DNA of 64,000 bases from Candidatus Colwellia aromaticivorans (GTDB lineage: Bacteria > Pseudomonadota > Gammaproteobacteria > Enterobacterales > Alteromonadaceae), in the NCBI RefSeq assembly GCF_003333305.1, contig NZ_QOLD01000014.1, positions 48,234 to 112,233 of the forward strand. Reading direction: 5' to 3'. Position 1 is the stretch's first letter. Each line of letters starts with the position of its first letter. The position numbers and the translations under genes were made by a program. Positions 35,505-45,506 of the stretch are shown one piece after another. The notes under the pieces are model-generated. The model was given only the letters and a program-made list of their open reading frames with translations, was not told where the DNA came from and did no database searches.

Positions 35505-38500
35505 ATGATTACCTACTCTCTATCACGAATAGCTGGAGCATTAGTTGTTGCGCTTGGTTTATCAACATCGGTTATATCAATTGATGTAATGGCCAATATC
35601 ACTACTTCAGCAGTAAAAGGTCAAGTTGTTGGGCCAAAAGGTAATGCTGCTGTTGGTACAAAAGTTACTATTATTCATTTGCCTTCAGGAACGACAAAAA
35701 CCGCGACGGTTAATAACTCTGGATTATTTACCGCTAAAGGTTTACGTGTTGGTGGTCCATATAAAATTATTCTACACTCTAATAAATTTGAAGATACTAC
35801 GGTTAAAGATGTTTATTTAACTTTGGGTGAAACATACCCTGTGAGCATGGCCTTAAGTCCTCAAGAAAATACTGAAACCATTGTTGTAACAGGACGTTCT
35901 GTTAGTATGAATTCAGGTGGAACAGGACCTGCAGCTCACTTTAATGCTGATGATCTGAAATATGCGCCATCAATAAATCGTGATATCAAAGATATTGTAC
36001 GTATAGATCCACGTATTTATATTGATGAAAGTCGCAGTGATGCTATTCAGTGCGGTGGTGGGAACCCAAGATTTAACAGCTTAACCGTTGATGGCGTTCG
36101 TATGAATGACAGCTTTGGTTTAAATGATAATGGCTATCCGACTACACGTATTCCTTTTTCTTATGATTCAATTGATCAAGTATCGGTAGAATTAGCACCG
36201 TTTGATGTCAAATATGGTGGTTTCACCTCTTGTAACATCAACGCTGTAACAAAGTCAGGCACTAATGAAGTGCACGGTAGCGTGTTTTACGACTACAGCA
36301 ATGACTCGATGAAAGGTGACAGTATTGAAGGTGAGCATCAAGATAATGGTTCATATTCTGAAAAACGTTATGGCTTTAATTTTGGCTTACCATTAATTAA
36401 TGATACCTTATTTTTATTTGCCTCTTATGAGACATTAGAGGGTGCTCAGCTTTTTGAGTATTCACCGCTAGGTGATCAAGTCACACAAGCTGATATAGAT
36501 CGTGTAAATCAAATATCAATTGATAAATACGGTTATACCGCTGGCGGCACTCCTGCAAGTATGCCGGTTGATGATGAAAAAATCTTAATCAAATTAGATT
36601 GGAACATTAATGAAGACCACCGCGCTAGTTTTATTTACAACTATAATGACGGCTTTAAATTAGATCAATCTGATGAATGGGGTATGACTTTAGATAATCA
36701 CTTCTATGAGTCAGGTGCGGAACTAAATTCTTTTGTAGCTTCTGTTAACTCTGATTGGAGTGATAACTTTTCTACTGAAATTAGAGTCGGTCATACAGAG
36801 CTAGAAAATAGACAAGTTTCATTGGATGCGGCAAGTGGTTTTGGTGAAGTACAAATTAAACATGGTGGTACTACTATTTTCTTAGGGCCTGATGATTCAC
36901 GCCAATCAAATGAAATGAATTGGGAAAGTACTAACTTCAAATTGTCCGGTAGTTATTACCTTGATGAACATACAATAACAGCGGGATATGAATACGAAAG
37001 TTTAACGGCATTTAACTTGTTTATGCAACATACCGTTGGTGAATATCGTTTTAGTTCTATTGACGCTTATGAAGATGCTCTAGCTGATCGTGTTTATTAT
37101 AATAATTCAGCGGGCACTAATAACCCTAGTGACGCTAGCCAAGAATTTACCTATGGTCTGCATACTTTCTATATTCAAGATGAATATACGCTAACAGATG
37201 TTGATATAACGTTAACCTTTGGTTTACGTTATGACCGTTACACCAGTAGTGATAACCCGCGCTATAATGCACAATTTGAAGAACGTTATGGTGTTAGAAA
37301 TGATAAAAATATGGACGGTATTGACTTAATACAACCTCGTGTTGGCTTTAATTGGGCAGTTGAAGATAATTTAGAAATACGCGGTGGTTTCGGTTTATAT
37401 TCTGGTGGTAACCCTAACGTTTGGTTATCTAACTCCTATTCGAATGATGGTTTAGTGAATATTGGGCTTAAAGAGTGTATGAATATAAACCCATGGGATA
37501 GCTGTACAAATTCTGGTGTGAGTTATAGTGGGACGAAGATAGATTTATTTAATACACCTTCAGTTGACCCGCGTGGCCCTGGTTTTGGTGTGCCACAAGT
37601 GATGCATGATGACATCCAAGGTTTAGATGAACTCAGTGGAAACGGCTCTGTTAATGCGACTGATCCAAACTTTGAAATCCCTTCTGAGTGGAAATATACA
37701 CTAGGTGCGACTTATACCACTGATAATGATTATATTATTTCGGCAGATATACTCCATAACCGTAAGCAAGATTCAGCGACGATTCTTGACTATAATTTAG
37801 AATATGGCCCTAATACGTTTGATGGCCGTCCTACTTATCAGTCAGTAACTCATGCAAGTGGTGTTGATAATGTATCAAACGAGTATGTCTTAACGAATAC
37901 AAGCAGTGATGGTAGCTCTACTATTATTTCATTAGCATTAAGCAAAAGTTTTGATTTTGGTTTAGATGCTTCATTTGGTTATTCATTTACCAAATCTGAA
38001 GATGCTAACCCAATGACAAGCGCAGTTGCGGGTTCTAACTACGGAAATTTAGCGACAACAGATGCACTTAACCCACCTATTACAACCTCTAACTATGAAA
38101 TTCCGCACCGTTTCACTATGAACCTTAGTTATGGTATTGAACTTTTTGATGGTCTTGAAACTCGCTTTAGTTTATTCGGACAGGCAAGTGAAGGACAAGC
38201 TTATTCATTTACTTATGATGATTCGGATGGCGCTTTTGGTGATAGTAACTGGAACGGTGATCGTCAATTAGTTTATATACCTACACTTGATGATGCAAAT
38301 GTTGTTTATGGAGCCGATTTTGATAAGGACGCTTTTGACGCTTTTGTTGCTGCAGAGGGGCTTGCACGTGGTCAAACTACGGGTCGAAACGCACAAAATG
38401 CTGATTGGCATGTAAGCTTTGATATCAAGGTTAACCAAGAAATCCCTGGTTTAATGGAAGGGCACCGAGGTAATGCATTCTTTATCATTAAAAACGTAGG

Positions 38501-38690
38501 AAATATGTTAAATGATGATTGGGGTGTAATGAAGCAAGGTGAATTTGTTGGTAATCGCATGGTCGAAATGTCGATTCAAGATGATGGTAAATACGTTTAC
38601 GAAAGCTTCAATGCGGGTAATGAAGAACAAAACTTCTACAAAGATGCTTCTCTTTGGGAAATGCGTGTTGGTATAAGTTACGACTTTTAA
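35505..38690 (+). CDS. TonB-dependent receptor, Oar-like
   Basis: 1061 residues, outer-membrane transporter. Signal peptide (about 1-30), a carboxypeptidase-regulatory-like domain (about 33-115: GQVVGPKGNAAVGTKVTI), a TonB-box-like ETIVVTGRS near 125-133, plug domain, then a long beta barrel ending in aromatic YDF (final residue Phe, usual for barrel insertion). The layout is that of Oar-type receptors common in Colwellia and relatives, which import large substrates. The neighbouring genes suggest nucleosides or nucleic-acid fragments, but sequence alone does not show the ligand. Confidence 0.88.
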   Translation: MITYSLSRIAGALVVALGLSTSVISIDVMANITTSAVKGQVVGPKGNAAVGTKVTIIHLPSGTTKTATVNNSGLFTAKGLRVGGPYKIILHSNKFEDTTVKDVYLTLGETYPVSMALSPQENTETIVVTGRSVSMNSGGTGPAAHFNADDLKYAPSINRDIKDIVRIDPRIYIDESRSDAIQCGGGNPRFNSLTVDGVRMNDSFGLNDNGYPTTRIPFSYDSIDQVSVELAPFDVKYGGFTSCNINAVTKSGTNEVHGSVFYDYSNDSMKGDSIEGEHQDNGSYSEKRYGFNFGLPLINDTLFLFASYETLEGAQLFEYSPLGDQVTQADIDRVNQISIDKYGYTAGGTPASMPVDDEKILIKLDWNINEDHRASFIYNYNDGFKLDQSDEWGMTLDNHFYESGAELNSFVASVNSDWSDNFSTEIRVGHTELENRQVSLDAASGFGEVQIKHGGTTIFLGPDDSRQSNEMNWESTNFKLSGSYYLDEHTITAGYEYESLTAFNLFMQHTVGEYRFSSIDAYEDALADRVYYNNSAGTNNPSDASQEFTYGLHTFYIQDEYTLTDVDITLTFGLRYDRYTSSDNPRYNAQFEERYGVRNDKNMDGIDLIQPRVGFNWAVEDNLEIRGGFGLYSGGNPNVWLSNSYSNDGLVNIGLKECMNINPWDSCTNSGVSYSGTKIDLFNTPSVDPRGPGFGVPQVMHDDIQGLDELSGNGSVNATDPNFEIPSEWKYTLGATYTTDNDYIISADILHNRKQDSATILDYNLEYGPNTFDGRPTYQSVTHASGVDNVSNEYVLTNTSSDGSSTIISLALSKSFDFGLDASFGYSFTKSEDANPMTSAVAGSNYGNLATTDALNPPITTSNYEIPHRFTMNLSYGIELFDGLETRFSLFGQASEGQAYSFTYDDSDGAFGDSNWNGDRQLVYIPTLDDANVVYGADFDKDAFDAFVAAEGLARGQTTGRNAQNADWHVSFDIKVNQEIPGLMEGHRGNAFFIIKNVGNMLNDDWGVMKQGEFVGNRMVEMSIQDDGKYVYESFNAGNEEQNFYKDASLWEMRVGISYDF

Positions 38691-38713
38691 ACTTTATACG
38701 ATAAGTTGCATTA

Positions 38714-38743
38714 AAGCCGTGCTTAATCGCGCGGTTTTTTTTT
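38714..38743 (+). terminator. Terminator after the TonB receptor
   Basis: AAGCCGTGC pairs with GCGCGGTTT (two wobbles) around TTAATC, followed by a run of T. It begins 24 bp after the stop codon. Confidence 0.85.
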
Positions 38744-38851
38744 GAATTCATACCAACTGATTTTTCAATGCTACTAGCATAAGAAACTTTTTCGTTATAC
38801 TGTTTTGACTTGTTAGTCAGTTTTTTATACCTAAGTTAATAAGAGAAACCA

Positions 38852-39301
38852 ATGTCTTTTGCAAATAATGTAGACGTTACTGTTGAGCAATGGCTTGAAT
38901 TATCTAAAGCGGCTGAAATTGCTTTTAGTAAAGCCTATGCGCCTTATAGTGATTTTAAGGTAGGTGCTGCCGCCTTAACAGCGGACAAAAAAATTGTTCA
39001 AGGTTGTAATGTTGAGAATGCATCGTATGGGCTAACCGTATGTGCGGAAAGAAATTGCATTGCACATGGCGTTATTGCGACCCAAAGTAATAAAAAGGTT
39101 AAGTTTACTGCTTTGGTGATTTACACCGCACAAGAAAAGTTAACGCCACCGTGTGGCGCCTGTCGACAAGTGATCAGTGAATTTTTTCCAAAAAATGCGT
39201 TAGTGATGGCGGTAAATCATCTTAACGAACAGCAAAAATGGACAGTAGAACAATTACTGCCTGATGCTTTCACTCCTGATAGTTTACTCAATAAAACATA
39301 A
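38852..39301 (+). CDS. cdd: Cytidine deaminase
   Basis: 149 residues, the short homotetrameric form. Zinc site: C64-x-E66 in TVCAERNCIAHG and C101/C104 in PPCGACRQVISEF; substrate-binding FKVGAAAL and NVENASYG. It deaminates (deoxy)cytidine to (deoxy)uridine. It starts its own unit with deoA 30 bp downstream. Together they feed pyrimidine nucleosides into catabolism. Confidence 0.92.
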   Translation: MSFANNVDVTVEQWLELSKAAEIAFSKAYAPYSDFKVGAAALTADKKIVQGCNVENASYGLTVCAERNCIAHGVIATQSNKKVKFTALVIYTAQEKLTPPCGACRQVISEFFPKNALVMAVNHLNEQQKWTVEQLLPDAFTPDSLLNKT

Positions 39302-39331
39302 CAGACCATACGCGTATAAGGTGCTTGTATC

Positions 39332-40663
39332 ATGATGTTACCTCAAGAAATTATTGCAAAAAAATGTAATGGTCAAATACTTAGCGAGAGCGAGATCGGT
39401 TTATTTGTTGATGGTTTAACGTCGACAAATTTTAATGATGCGCAAGTGGGCGCGATGGCGATGGCTATATTTCTGCAAGGCTTAAATAAACAAGAAACGG
39501 TATATTTAACTAGTGCCATGATGAAATCAGGAAAAGTGCTTTCTTGGGGAGATGTTAAAAATGCTGAAGGTCTGTTGCTCAACGGCCCTATAGTCGATAA
39601 ACACTCTACAGGTGGTGTTGGTGATAAAGTCAGTTTTATGCTGGCAGCGATAGTGGCTGCATGTGGCGGATACGTGCCAATGATTTCAGGTCGAGGCTTA
39701 GGACATACCGGCGGTACTGCGGATAAATTGGAAAGTATTGCCGGCTTTAATGTACAACCTAAGTTAGAACAATTTAAACGCATAGTTGCAAATTTAGGTA
39801 TGGCCATTATTTCACAAACTCCTGAGCTAGCGCCAGCTGATAGGCGTTTGTATGCTATTCGCGATGTTACCGCTACGGTTGCTTCAATACCGTTAATTAC
39901 CGCTTCTATTTTATCTAAAAAGTTAGCTGCGGGGCTTGATGTACTCGTGATGGATATCAAGGTAGGTAATGGCGCAATGATGACAGACCTTAATCAAGCG
40001 CGCGCTTTAGCACAAAGTATCACCACCGTTGCGAATGACGCAGGTGTTAATACTCAAGCCATTATCACTGACATGAATCAAGTATTGGGTAATACCGCAG
40101 GTAATGCATTAGAAATAGATGAAACGGTGAAATACTTGACCGGAGAGTTCTGTGAGCCTAGGTTACATGAAGTCGTTGTCAGCTTAGCAAAAGCGATGTT
40201 GCTCAATAGTAAATTAGCAGCAGATGAAGATAGTGCTAATTTTCAAATTGATCGGGCTTTAGCATCAGGTAAGGCAGCAGAAATATTTGCTAAGATGATT
40301 AGCGCACTCGGAGGGCCAAATGACTTATTAGAGAAACCATGGCAATCAATGAATAAGGCTGAAGTTATTATTGACGTGTTAGCACCGTGCCATGGCTACA
40401 TTAGTACTATGCAAACTCGTGATATAGGTATATCTGTGGTTGGTTTAGGCGGTGGAAGAATGAGCAATGATCAAATAATAGATCACAGTGTTGGCTTTGA
40501 TCGTATTTTATCTATTGGCACTCATGTCAATAAGGGGGATATATTAGCAAGAGTACACGCGTCTTCTAAAGTGAGTGCAGAACTTGCTAGTAATCAATAT
40601 ATTAAAGCGCTTAAGTTTTCAGATGTTGCTTTAGCTGAGCCAAAAATTATTTATCGTTTTTAA
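39332..40663 (+). CDS. deoA: Thymidine phosphorylase
   Basis: 443 residues, the usual DeoA length. The phosphate-binding KHSTGGVGDKVSFMLA segment (about 88-103), MISGRGLGHTGGTADKLESI and the helical N-terminal domain are clear. It converts thymidine or deoxyuridine plus phosphate to base and deoxyribose-1-phosphate. It forms a two-gene unit with cdd. A second, longer family member lies at 53541-55070 but belongs to the AMP-phosphorylase-like branch. It ends 7 bp from the convergent next gene. Confidence 0.92.
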   Translation: MMLPQEIIAKKCNGQILSESEIGLFVDGLTSTNFNDAQVGAMAMAIFLQGLNKQETVYLTSAMMKSGKVLSWGDVKNAEGLLLNGPIVDKHSTGGVGDKVSFMLAAIVAACGGYVPMISGRGLGHTGGTADKLESIAGFNVQPKLEQFKRIVANLGMAIISQTPELAPADRRLYAIRDVTATVASIPLITASILSKKLAAGLDVLVMDIKVGNGAMMTDLNQARALAQSITTVANDAGVNTQAIITDMNQVLGNTAGNALEIDETVKYLTGEFCEPRLHEVVVSLAKAMLLNSKLAADEDSANFQIDRALASGKAAEIFAKMISALGGPNDLLEKPWQSMNKAEVIIDVLAPCHGYISTMQTRDIGISVVGLGGGRMSNDQIIDHSVGFDRILSIGTHVNKGDILARVHASSKVSAELASNQYIKALKFSDVALAEPKIIYRF

Positions 40664-40670
40664 TATTTGT

Positions 40671-41738
40671 TTAAAGTCGATTATTTGTTTTTTTTACCAC
40701 ATAAAATAAGCAATCATTTAACGCGATTTGTTTATCAGAGGTTGCTTTGAATAGTCGTAAGTTTTGTTTACACACTAATTGATTTTCACGAATGTAAAAA
40801 TACTCATCAATAACATCACAACCGTGTTTATTGAGTAAGTGTAAATTTTCAAGACCATTACCATCAATCCAACCGATCATTTCACCTTGATTAGCACCAC
40901 CAAAATTGAAGTAGTCTATATTTTGTTTAAGTGTTATGCCGCTATAACCTTCATCATGATCAGCATAAGATAAATTGACACCTTCTCTAGCCTGTAATCT
41001 GAGGGGTAGGTAAATTACTTCAACACCTCTTTCTTGTTGAATATAGCCAATGTCCTCACAGTTTGCAATTTGGCATATTCCTGCATAAGCGACCTCATGA
41101 GCTTGCTCATCAACACGGCCACCGCATTCTATAGTAATAGTTGGACATGAGAAATCTTGTTCCATCAGTGAACATAGTTGTAAATCAGAGAGAACTAATG
41201 TTTGGCAAAAAAATGAGGTTAGTGATAGCGTCTCTGTCGTTATTTTAGAGCTGACAGCAAAAGTAGGACAGGGGTTAGGTGCATTGTGAAGATCGACCAT
41301 CACCTCAGGATTTACCTCTTTAACGGCTTGCTCAATTAACTGTGCCCTTTCGTAACAGCCTTTATATTTTTCTATTTGAATTTTATCAGGTTCTTTCTCC
41401 CCGAAACAACGGTTGATATCTTTGCTGCCATCAATAAATCGTTTAGATAATAATGGTTTGACACAAGCCGCTTCTACAGAGCAAATAATAAAACGTAAAT
41501 TGGTTTTTGGAAGCTCTTTTACATTTCGGGTAGTTAACCAACGGTGTAGTGCAATTAAACCTGATGGTTCACTACCTTGTAAAAGTGTCGTGATTACCCT
41601 GCATTTTTTGGTCTCTAATCCAGTAATATCAATAACGGTTGGACCGGTCATTGACAATAAAAACTGTTCATAATCAGCATGTAAATCACGCCAGTTTGGA
41701 TCTTGTATATAGTTGATCTCGCTAAAGTCTATTTCCAT
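40671..41738 (-). CDS. Succinylglutamate desuccinylase/aspartoacylase-family protein
   Basis: 355 residues, M14-like zinc amidohydrolase fold. Where AstE/ASPA enzymes have the zinc motif G-x-H-G-N-E, this protein has LLQGSEPSG: E57 is kept but the histidine is Gln54. The second zinc His is H151 in VDLHNAPNP, and E204 in ITIECGGR is placed as the catalytic Glu. The segment DINRCFGE holds the substrate-binding Arg. Loss of one zinc ligand leaves the activity in doubt, or the metal is held differently. Substrate unknown; it is not in an arginine operon. Confidence 0.75.
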   Translation of the reverse strand: MEIDFSEINYIQDPNWRDLHADYEQFLLSMTGPTVIDITGLETKKCRVITTLLQGSEPSGLIALHRWLTTRNVKELPKTNLRFIICSVEAACVKPLLSKRFIDGSKDINRCFGEKEPDKIQIEKYKGCYERAQLIEQAVKEVNPEVMVDLHNAPNPCPTFAVSSKITTETLSLTSFFCQTLVLSDLQLCSLMEQDFSCPTITIECGGRVDEQAHEVAYAGICQIANCEDIGYIQQERGVEVIYLPLRLQAREGVNLSYADHDEGYSGITLKQNIDYFNFGGANQGEMIGWIDGNGLENLHLLNKHGCDVIDEYFYIRENQLVCKQNLRLFKATSDKQIALNDCLFYVVKKTNNRL

Positions 41739-41817
41739 ATCATTACCTACACAAGTGGGACAAGGAGGGTTAAATAACCGATGGTATTAGCATGTCATAC
41801 CTTTGGCTTACTCCGTG

Positions 41818-41831
41818 TTGATTAAGGTCAA
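41818..41831. promoter_or_regulatory. FNR-like site
   Basis: TTGATTAAGGTCAA matches TTGAT-N4-ATCAA at 9 of 10 positions, with the same G deviation as the site at 47020. It lies 109 bp upstream of hinT and 80 bp upstream of the divergent desuccinylase gene. Chance occurrence in AT-rich DNA is possible. Confidence 0.35.
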
Positions 41832-41939
41832 CAAAAGTGATTACACAGTGCTTATTTATTTAAAAAATATGATAATTGTTTAGTCGGAATTTTTTTTAAC
41901 GTAAACTGTTGATATATTTCCTAATCAGATGAGTAGTTT

Positions 41940-42290
41940 ATGACTGAAGAAACCATATTTTCTAAAATTATTAGACAAGAAATTCCAACGCCACTTTTAT
42001 ATCAAGACGAATTAGTGAGTGCTTTTAGAGATATATCACCTCGCGTTAGTACCCATATTTTAATTGTACCCAATAAGCATATTCCAACTATTAATGAGGT
42101 TACTGATGCGGATGAGTTAACGATGGGACGTATGATCAGTGTAGCGAAAAAGCTCGCTAAGCAAGAAGGTATTGCTGAAAATGGTTATCGTTTGATCATA
42201 AATTGTAATGAAGATGGTGGACAAGAAGTACCACATATTCATATGCATTTACTCGGTGGTCAGCGATTAGGCGCTATGTTATCAATTTAA
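41940..42290 (+). CDS. hinT: HIT-family purine nucleoside phosphoramidase
   Basis: 116 residues. The histidine triad is H99-x-H101-x-H103 in [12 protein letters not shown]; the N-terminal [19 protein letters not shown] and [20 protein letters not shown] are typical of HinT. It hydrolyses adenosine 5'-phosphoramidates. It is monocistronic, with no partner gene. Confidence 0.92.
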   Translation: MTEETIFSKIIRQEIPTPLLYQDELVSAFRDISPRVSTHILIVPNKHIPTINEVTDADELTMGRMISVAKKLAKQEGIAENGYRLIINCNEDGGQEVPHIHMHLLGGQRLGAMLSI

Positions 42291-42399
42291 TGCCCGTTCA
42301 ATTAAAAAATCCGACAGACGGTTACTTAGTCATAATTAGAATCAGATGATTAACCAGACTTAAGTTAGTGAATTTTCTCCTGTCTTGTATTTAACCGTC

Positions 42400-42434
42400 T
42401 ATACTCATTTTAGAGTAATAATAAAATGAGTATA
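42400..42434 (+). promoter_or_regulatory. Inverted repeat covering the acyP leader
   Basis: TATACTCATTTTA and TAAAATGAGTATA form a perfect 13-bp stem with a 9-nt loop, ending 4 bases before the acyP start codon. The GAG in the right arm is the only Shine-Dalgarno candidate, so a folded RNA would hide it. It may instead be a protein operator. Confidence 0.5.
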
Positions 42435-42438
42435 AACC

Positions 42439-42708
42439 ATGAATGTTAGTTATATTGCGCATATGTCGGGCAAAGTACAGGGTGTGTATTTTAGAGTGTC
42501 TAGCCAGCAAAAAGCCATTGATTATGGCTTGAGTGGTTATGCTAAGAATTTAGCCGATGGTGATGTTGAAGTTTTTTTATCAGGCGATCAGGAAAATGTG
42601 GATAAAATGTTAGCTTGGTTAAAGCATGGACCTGAACAGGCACAAGTAACCAAAATGCAACAAAAAAAAGTAGACTGGCAAGAGCATAGCTTTTTTTCAA
42701 TTAACTAG
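42439..42708 (+). CDS. acyP: Acylphosphatase
   Basis: 89 residues. The signature GKVQGVYFRVSSQQKA carries the phosphate-binding loop and catalytic Arg (R19), and N37 in GYAKNLADGDVEV is the second catalytic residue. It hydrolyses acyl phosphates such as 1,3-bisphosphoglycerate. The size is normal. The leader contains a strong inverted repeat (42400-42434). Confidence 0.92.
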   Translation: MNVSYIAHMSGKVQGVYFRVSSQQKAIDYGLSGYAKNLADGDVEVFLSGDQENVDKMLAWLKHGPEQAQVTKMQQKKVDWQEHSFFSIN

Positions 42709-42809
42709 TTTATATCAATGTTAATAAATTATTGCACACTTGTACTGGCTAAAATACTCCAAGGCTGCGTTACCCCCAATGCTAATAACCAGCATTTCTC
42801 AATCGAGCG

Positions 42810-43019
42810 CTAATCTTCTATAAACTGAAAACGTTGTAAGGTTTTCCCATCTCGAGTAATAGTTTCATTAAACATAGTTAAAGGCCGTACCCATATATCA
42901 CCTTTGTTATCAAAGGGGTGATATACAACAAATGTCTCTTCGGTTTCGCTATGTCTAGCAAGATGAAGTACTTGATAATAATTACCTTTGAAGTGCTGAT
43001 ACTTTCCCAATTTAATCAT
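42810..43019 (-). CDS. DUF1653 family protein
   Basis: 69 residues, essentially one DUF1653 domain: KLGKYQHFKGNYYQVLHLARHSETEE ... VVYHPF ... IWVRPLTMF. These are small beta-barrel (SH3-like) domains of unknown role, widespread in bacteria. It lies downstream of ilvH on the same strand, 69 bp away. Confidence 0.9.
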   Translation of the reverse strand: MIKLGKYQHFKGNYYQVLHLARHSETEETFVVYHPFDNKGDIWVRPLTMFNETITRDGKTLQRFQFIED

Positions 43020-43088
43020 TAAATTTCCTATTGTGGTAACGCTGCAAACTACTGAGGCCTGCAGCTGAGTTCGGTAATGTTATCAGTT

Positions 43089-43586
43089 TTATACTCGCAT
43101 CGCTTTTTCACCACGAGCGATACCAACACAGCCAGAGCGTACTGATTCAATTATTTCAGTTTCATTACTCAATGTTTCAATAAAAGCATTTAGCTTTTCA
43201 CTACTGCCGGTTAATTCAATCGTATAAATTTGTTTACCTATGTCGACTATGGAGCCACGAAATATATCAGTAATGCGTTTTACTTCAGTACGAGTTTTAT
43301 CACCCATCGCAGCAACCTTTACTAACAGTAATTCGCGTTCTACATGTTTACGATCGGTTAATTCAGAGATTTTAATCACATCAACTAACTTGTTAACTTG
43401 CTTTACTATTTGCTCTAAAACTTTGTCATCACCTATGGTGGCGATGGTAATTCTAGATAAGCTATTATCGTCAGTTGGAGCAACGGTTAAGCTTTCAATA
43501 TTAAAAGCGCGCTGTGAAAACAATCCAACAATACGGGATAATGCTCCGGCTTCATTTTCTAATAAAATAGCTAAAATATGACGCAT
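43089..43586 (-). CDS. ilvH: Acetolactate synthase small (regulatory) subunit
   Basis: 165 residues. The N-terminal ACT domain (HILAILLENEAGALSRIVGLFSQRAFNIESLTV) binds valine for feedback control; the C-terminal domain runs from about residue 80. It binds and activates the large subunit. GGAGTG precedes ATG 43586. It lies 85 bp after ilvI and shares its attenuated promoter. Confidence 0.93.
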   Translation of the reverse strand: MRHILAILLENEAGALSRIVGLFSQRAFNIESLTVAPTDDNSLSRITIATIGDDKVLEQIVKQVNKLVDVIKISELTDRKHVERELLLVKVAAMGDKTRTEVKRITDIFRGSIVDIGKQIYTIELTGSSEKLNAFIETLSNETEIIESVRSGCVGIARGEKAMRV

Positions 43587-43671
43587 TATGCTTTCACTCC
43601 TTTATTGCTTGTATTGGCCAAGATGTTATGTATTTCTTTGATTGAATTTCTCTTATTTAGCAAGTGAGTCA

Positions 43672-45399
43672 TTAGGCTTTAACTCCCTTTTTAATCCACA
43701 TTTCATCAATGCCACCATGGCGAATATGCATAGGGTACACATGCTCTTTTTCATCAACTAAAACGTCAACAAAAACTAATTTGTCTTTTATGCTGAATGC
43801 TTCTTCTAGTTTAGAATCAAGTTCTTCTAAGGTATCTATTTTAATGCCTATGTGGCCATAAGCCTCAGCCACTTTACAGAAATCGGGTAATGATTCCATA
43901 TAAGAAGAAGAGTGCCTTCCACCGTAAACCATATCTTGCCATTGACGAACCATACCAAGTGAGCGGTTATTTAATGTGATAATCACAACAGGTAAGTTGT
44001 ACTGCTTACAAGTAGATAACTCTTGAATATTCATTTGGATAGAGCCATCACCAGTAATACAAATAACATGCTTATCTGGAAAAGCAAGTTTAACCCCCAT
44101 CGCTGCAGGTAAGCCAAAACCCATGGTGCCAGCGCCGCCAGAATTTATCCATTGACGTGGTTTAGCAAAGGGATAAAATTGCGCGGCAAACATTTGATGT
44201 TGGCCAACATCAGAAGCAACGTAAGCTTCACCATTAGTAATTTTATACATGGCTTCGATAACACGCTGCGGCTTAATTTTTTCACCCGCTACTTGTTTGT
44301 AACTTACGCTACGCATGTCACGCCATAAATGAATTTGTTGCCACCACTCTGTTAATGCTTCTTCATCAGGGCTGAAGTTAATTACGTTAAGTTCATCAAG
44401 TAACTGTTGCATAACAATATCAACTAAACCAACGACAGGAATGTGGGCGTTTATGGTTTTGGAGATAGAGGTTGGATCAATATCTACGTGAATAATGGTA
44501 GCGTTAGGGCAAAATTTATCAACGTTGTTGGTGACTCTGTCATCAAATCGAGCACCAAGGGCTAAAATCACATCAGCATTAGCCATTGATTTATTCGCTT
44601 CTAGGCTTCCGTGCATACCTAACATGCCGATAAAGTTTTCGTGCGTTCCAGAAATGCCACCAAGCCCCATTAACGTATTAGTAATCGGCGCTTTTAAAGT
44701 TTCAACTAACGTGGTTAACAGTTGAGATGCATCGGCTAATACAATGCCACCGCCTGAATATACCACTAACTTTTTCGCTTCACTTATTGTTTTAGCTGCT
44801 TTGCGAATTTGTTTTGGATGGCCTTTAATATTGGGATTATAAGAGCGTATATTGACATTAGTTTCAATACTAAAAGGCGCTGTGTTTTGTGGAATTAGCA
44901 TATCTTTAGGAAGTTCAACTACTACCGGACCTGGTCTACCCGTGCTGGCTATATAAAAAGCTTTGGCAATAATATTAGGAATATCGGATAAATCACGACA
45001 GTTAAAGCTATGTTTGATAATTGGACGTGTGCAACCAACAATATCAGTTTCTTGAAAAGCATCATTACCGATAAGTGTCGTAGGTACCTGACCCGCTAAT
45101 ACAACCATAGGAATAGAATCCATATAGGCAGTAGCAATACCCGTAACACAATTGGTAGCACCTGGGCCTGAAGTTGCTAATACTACACCTACTTTACCTG
45201 TAGCACGAGTATAACCGTCAGCCATATGGGTTGCTGCTTGTTCATGGCGAACTAAAATATGCTCAATCTCATCTTGCTGAAATATAGCATCATATAGATC
45301 TAAAATAGAACCACCAGGGTAGCCAAAAATGTACTTTACTTTAAGTGCAGATAGCGCTTTTACTACCATTTCTGCACCGGTAAAAAGTTCTGTTGTCAT
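43672..45399 (-). CDS. ilvI: Acetolactate synthase large (catalytic) subunit
   Basis: 575 residues, TPP enzyme. The catalytic glutamate lies in [14 protein letters not shown] (near residue 53), the FAD-binding middle domain follows, and the C-terminal [12 protein letters not shown] binds TPP/Mg. It makes acetolactate or acetohydroxybutyrate, the first common step to Val, Leu and Ile. The paralog name (ilvB, ilvG or ilvI) is not decided by sequence; pairing with an ilvH-type small subunit favours ilvI. It is preceded by a leader peptide and attenuator. Confidence 0.93.
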   Translation of the reverse strand: MTTELFTGAEMVVKALSALKVKYIFGYPGGSILDLYDAIFQQDEIEHILVRHEQAATHMADGYTRATGKVGVVLATSGPGATNCVTGIATAYMDSIPMVVLAGQVPTTLIGNDAFQETDIVGCTRPIIKHSFNCRDLSDIPNIIAKAFYIASTGRPGPVVVELPKDMLIPQNTAPFSIETNVNIRSYNPNIKGHPKQIRKAAKTISEAKKLVVYSGGGIVLADASQLLTTLVETLKAPITNTLMGLGGISGTHENFIGMLGMHGSLEANKSMANADVILALGARFDDRVTNNVDKFCPNATIIHVDIDPTSISKTINAHIPVVGLVDIVMQQLLDELNVINFSPDEEALTEWWQQIHLWRDMRSVSYKQVAGEKIKPQRVIEAMYKITNGEAYVASDVGQHQMFAAQFYPFAKPRQWINSGGAGTMGFGLPAAMGVKLAFPDKHVICITGDGSIQMNIQELSTCKQYNLPVVIITLNNRSLGMVRQWQDMVYGGRHSSSYMESLPDFCKVAEAYGHIGIKIDTLEELDSKLEEAFSIKDKLVFVDVLVDEKEHVYPMHIRHGGIDEMWIKKGVKA

Positions 45400-45439
45400 G
45401 TTGATTCCTTTTCAGTTGAATTAACTTATTGTCAAAAAT

Positions 45440-45473
45440 AAAAAACCCCCGATCTTTATCAGAGCGAGGGTTT
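45440..45473 (-). terminator. Transcription attenuator of ilvIH
   Basis: On the minus strand AAACCCTCG pairs with CGGGGGTTT around CTCTGATAAAGAT, followed by a run of T. It sits between the leader-peptide stop (45507) and the ilvI start (45399), the position of an attenuation terminator. Confidence 0.9.
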
Positions 45474-45506
45474 GATTATTTAATTGCTTACTTACTTGTT
45501 TAATAA

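Noticed and set aside
39373..39960. Minus-strand open frame of 195 codons opposite deoA
   Set aside because: Antisense shadow of a conserved gene; no ribosome-binding site or family motif.
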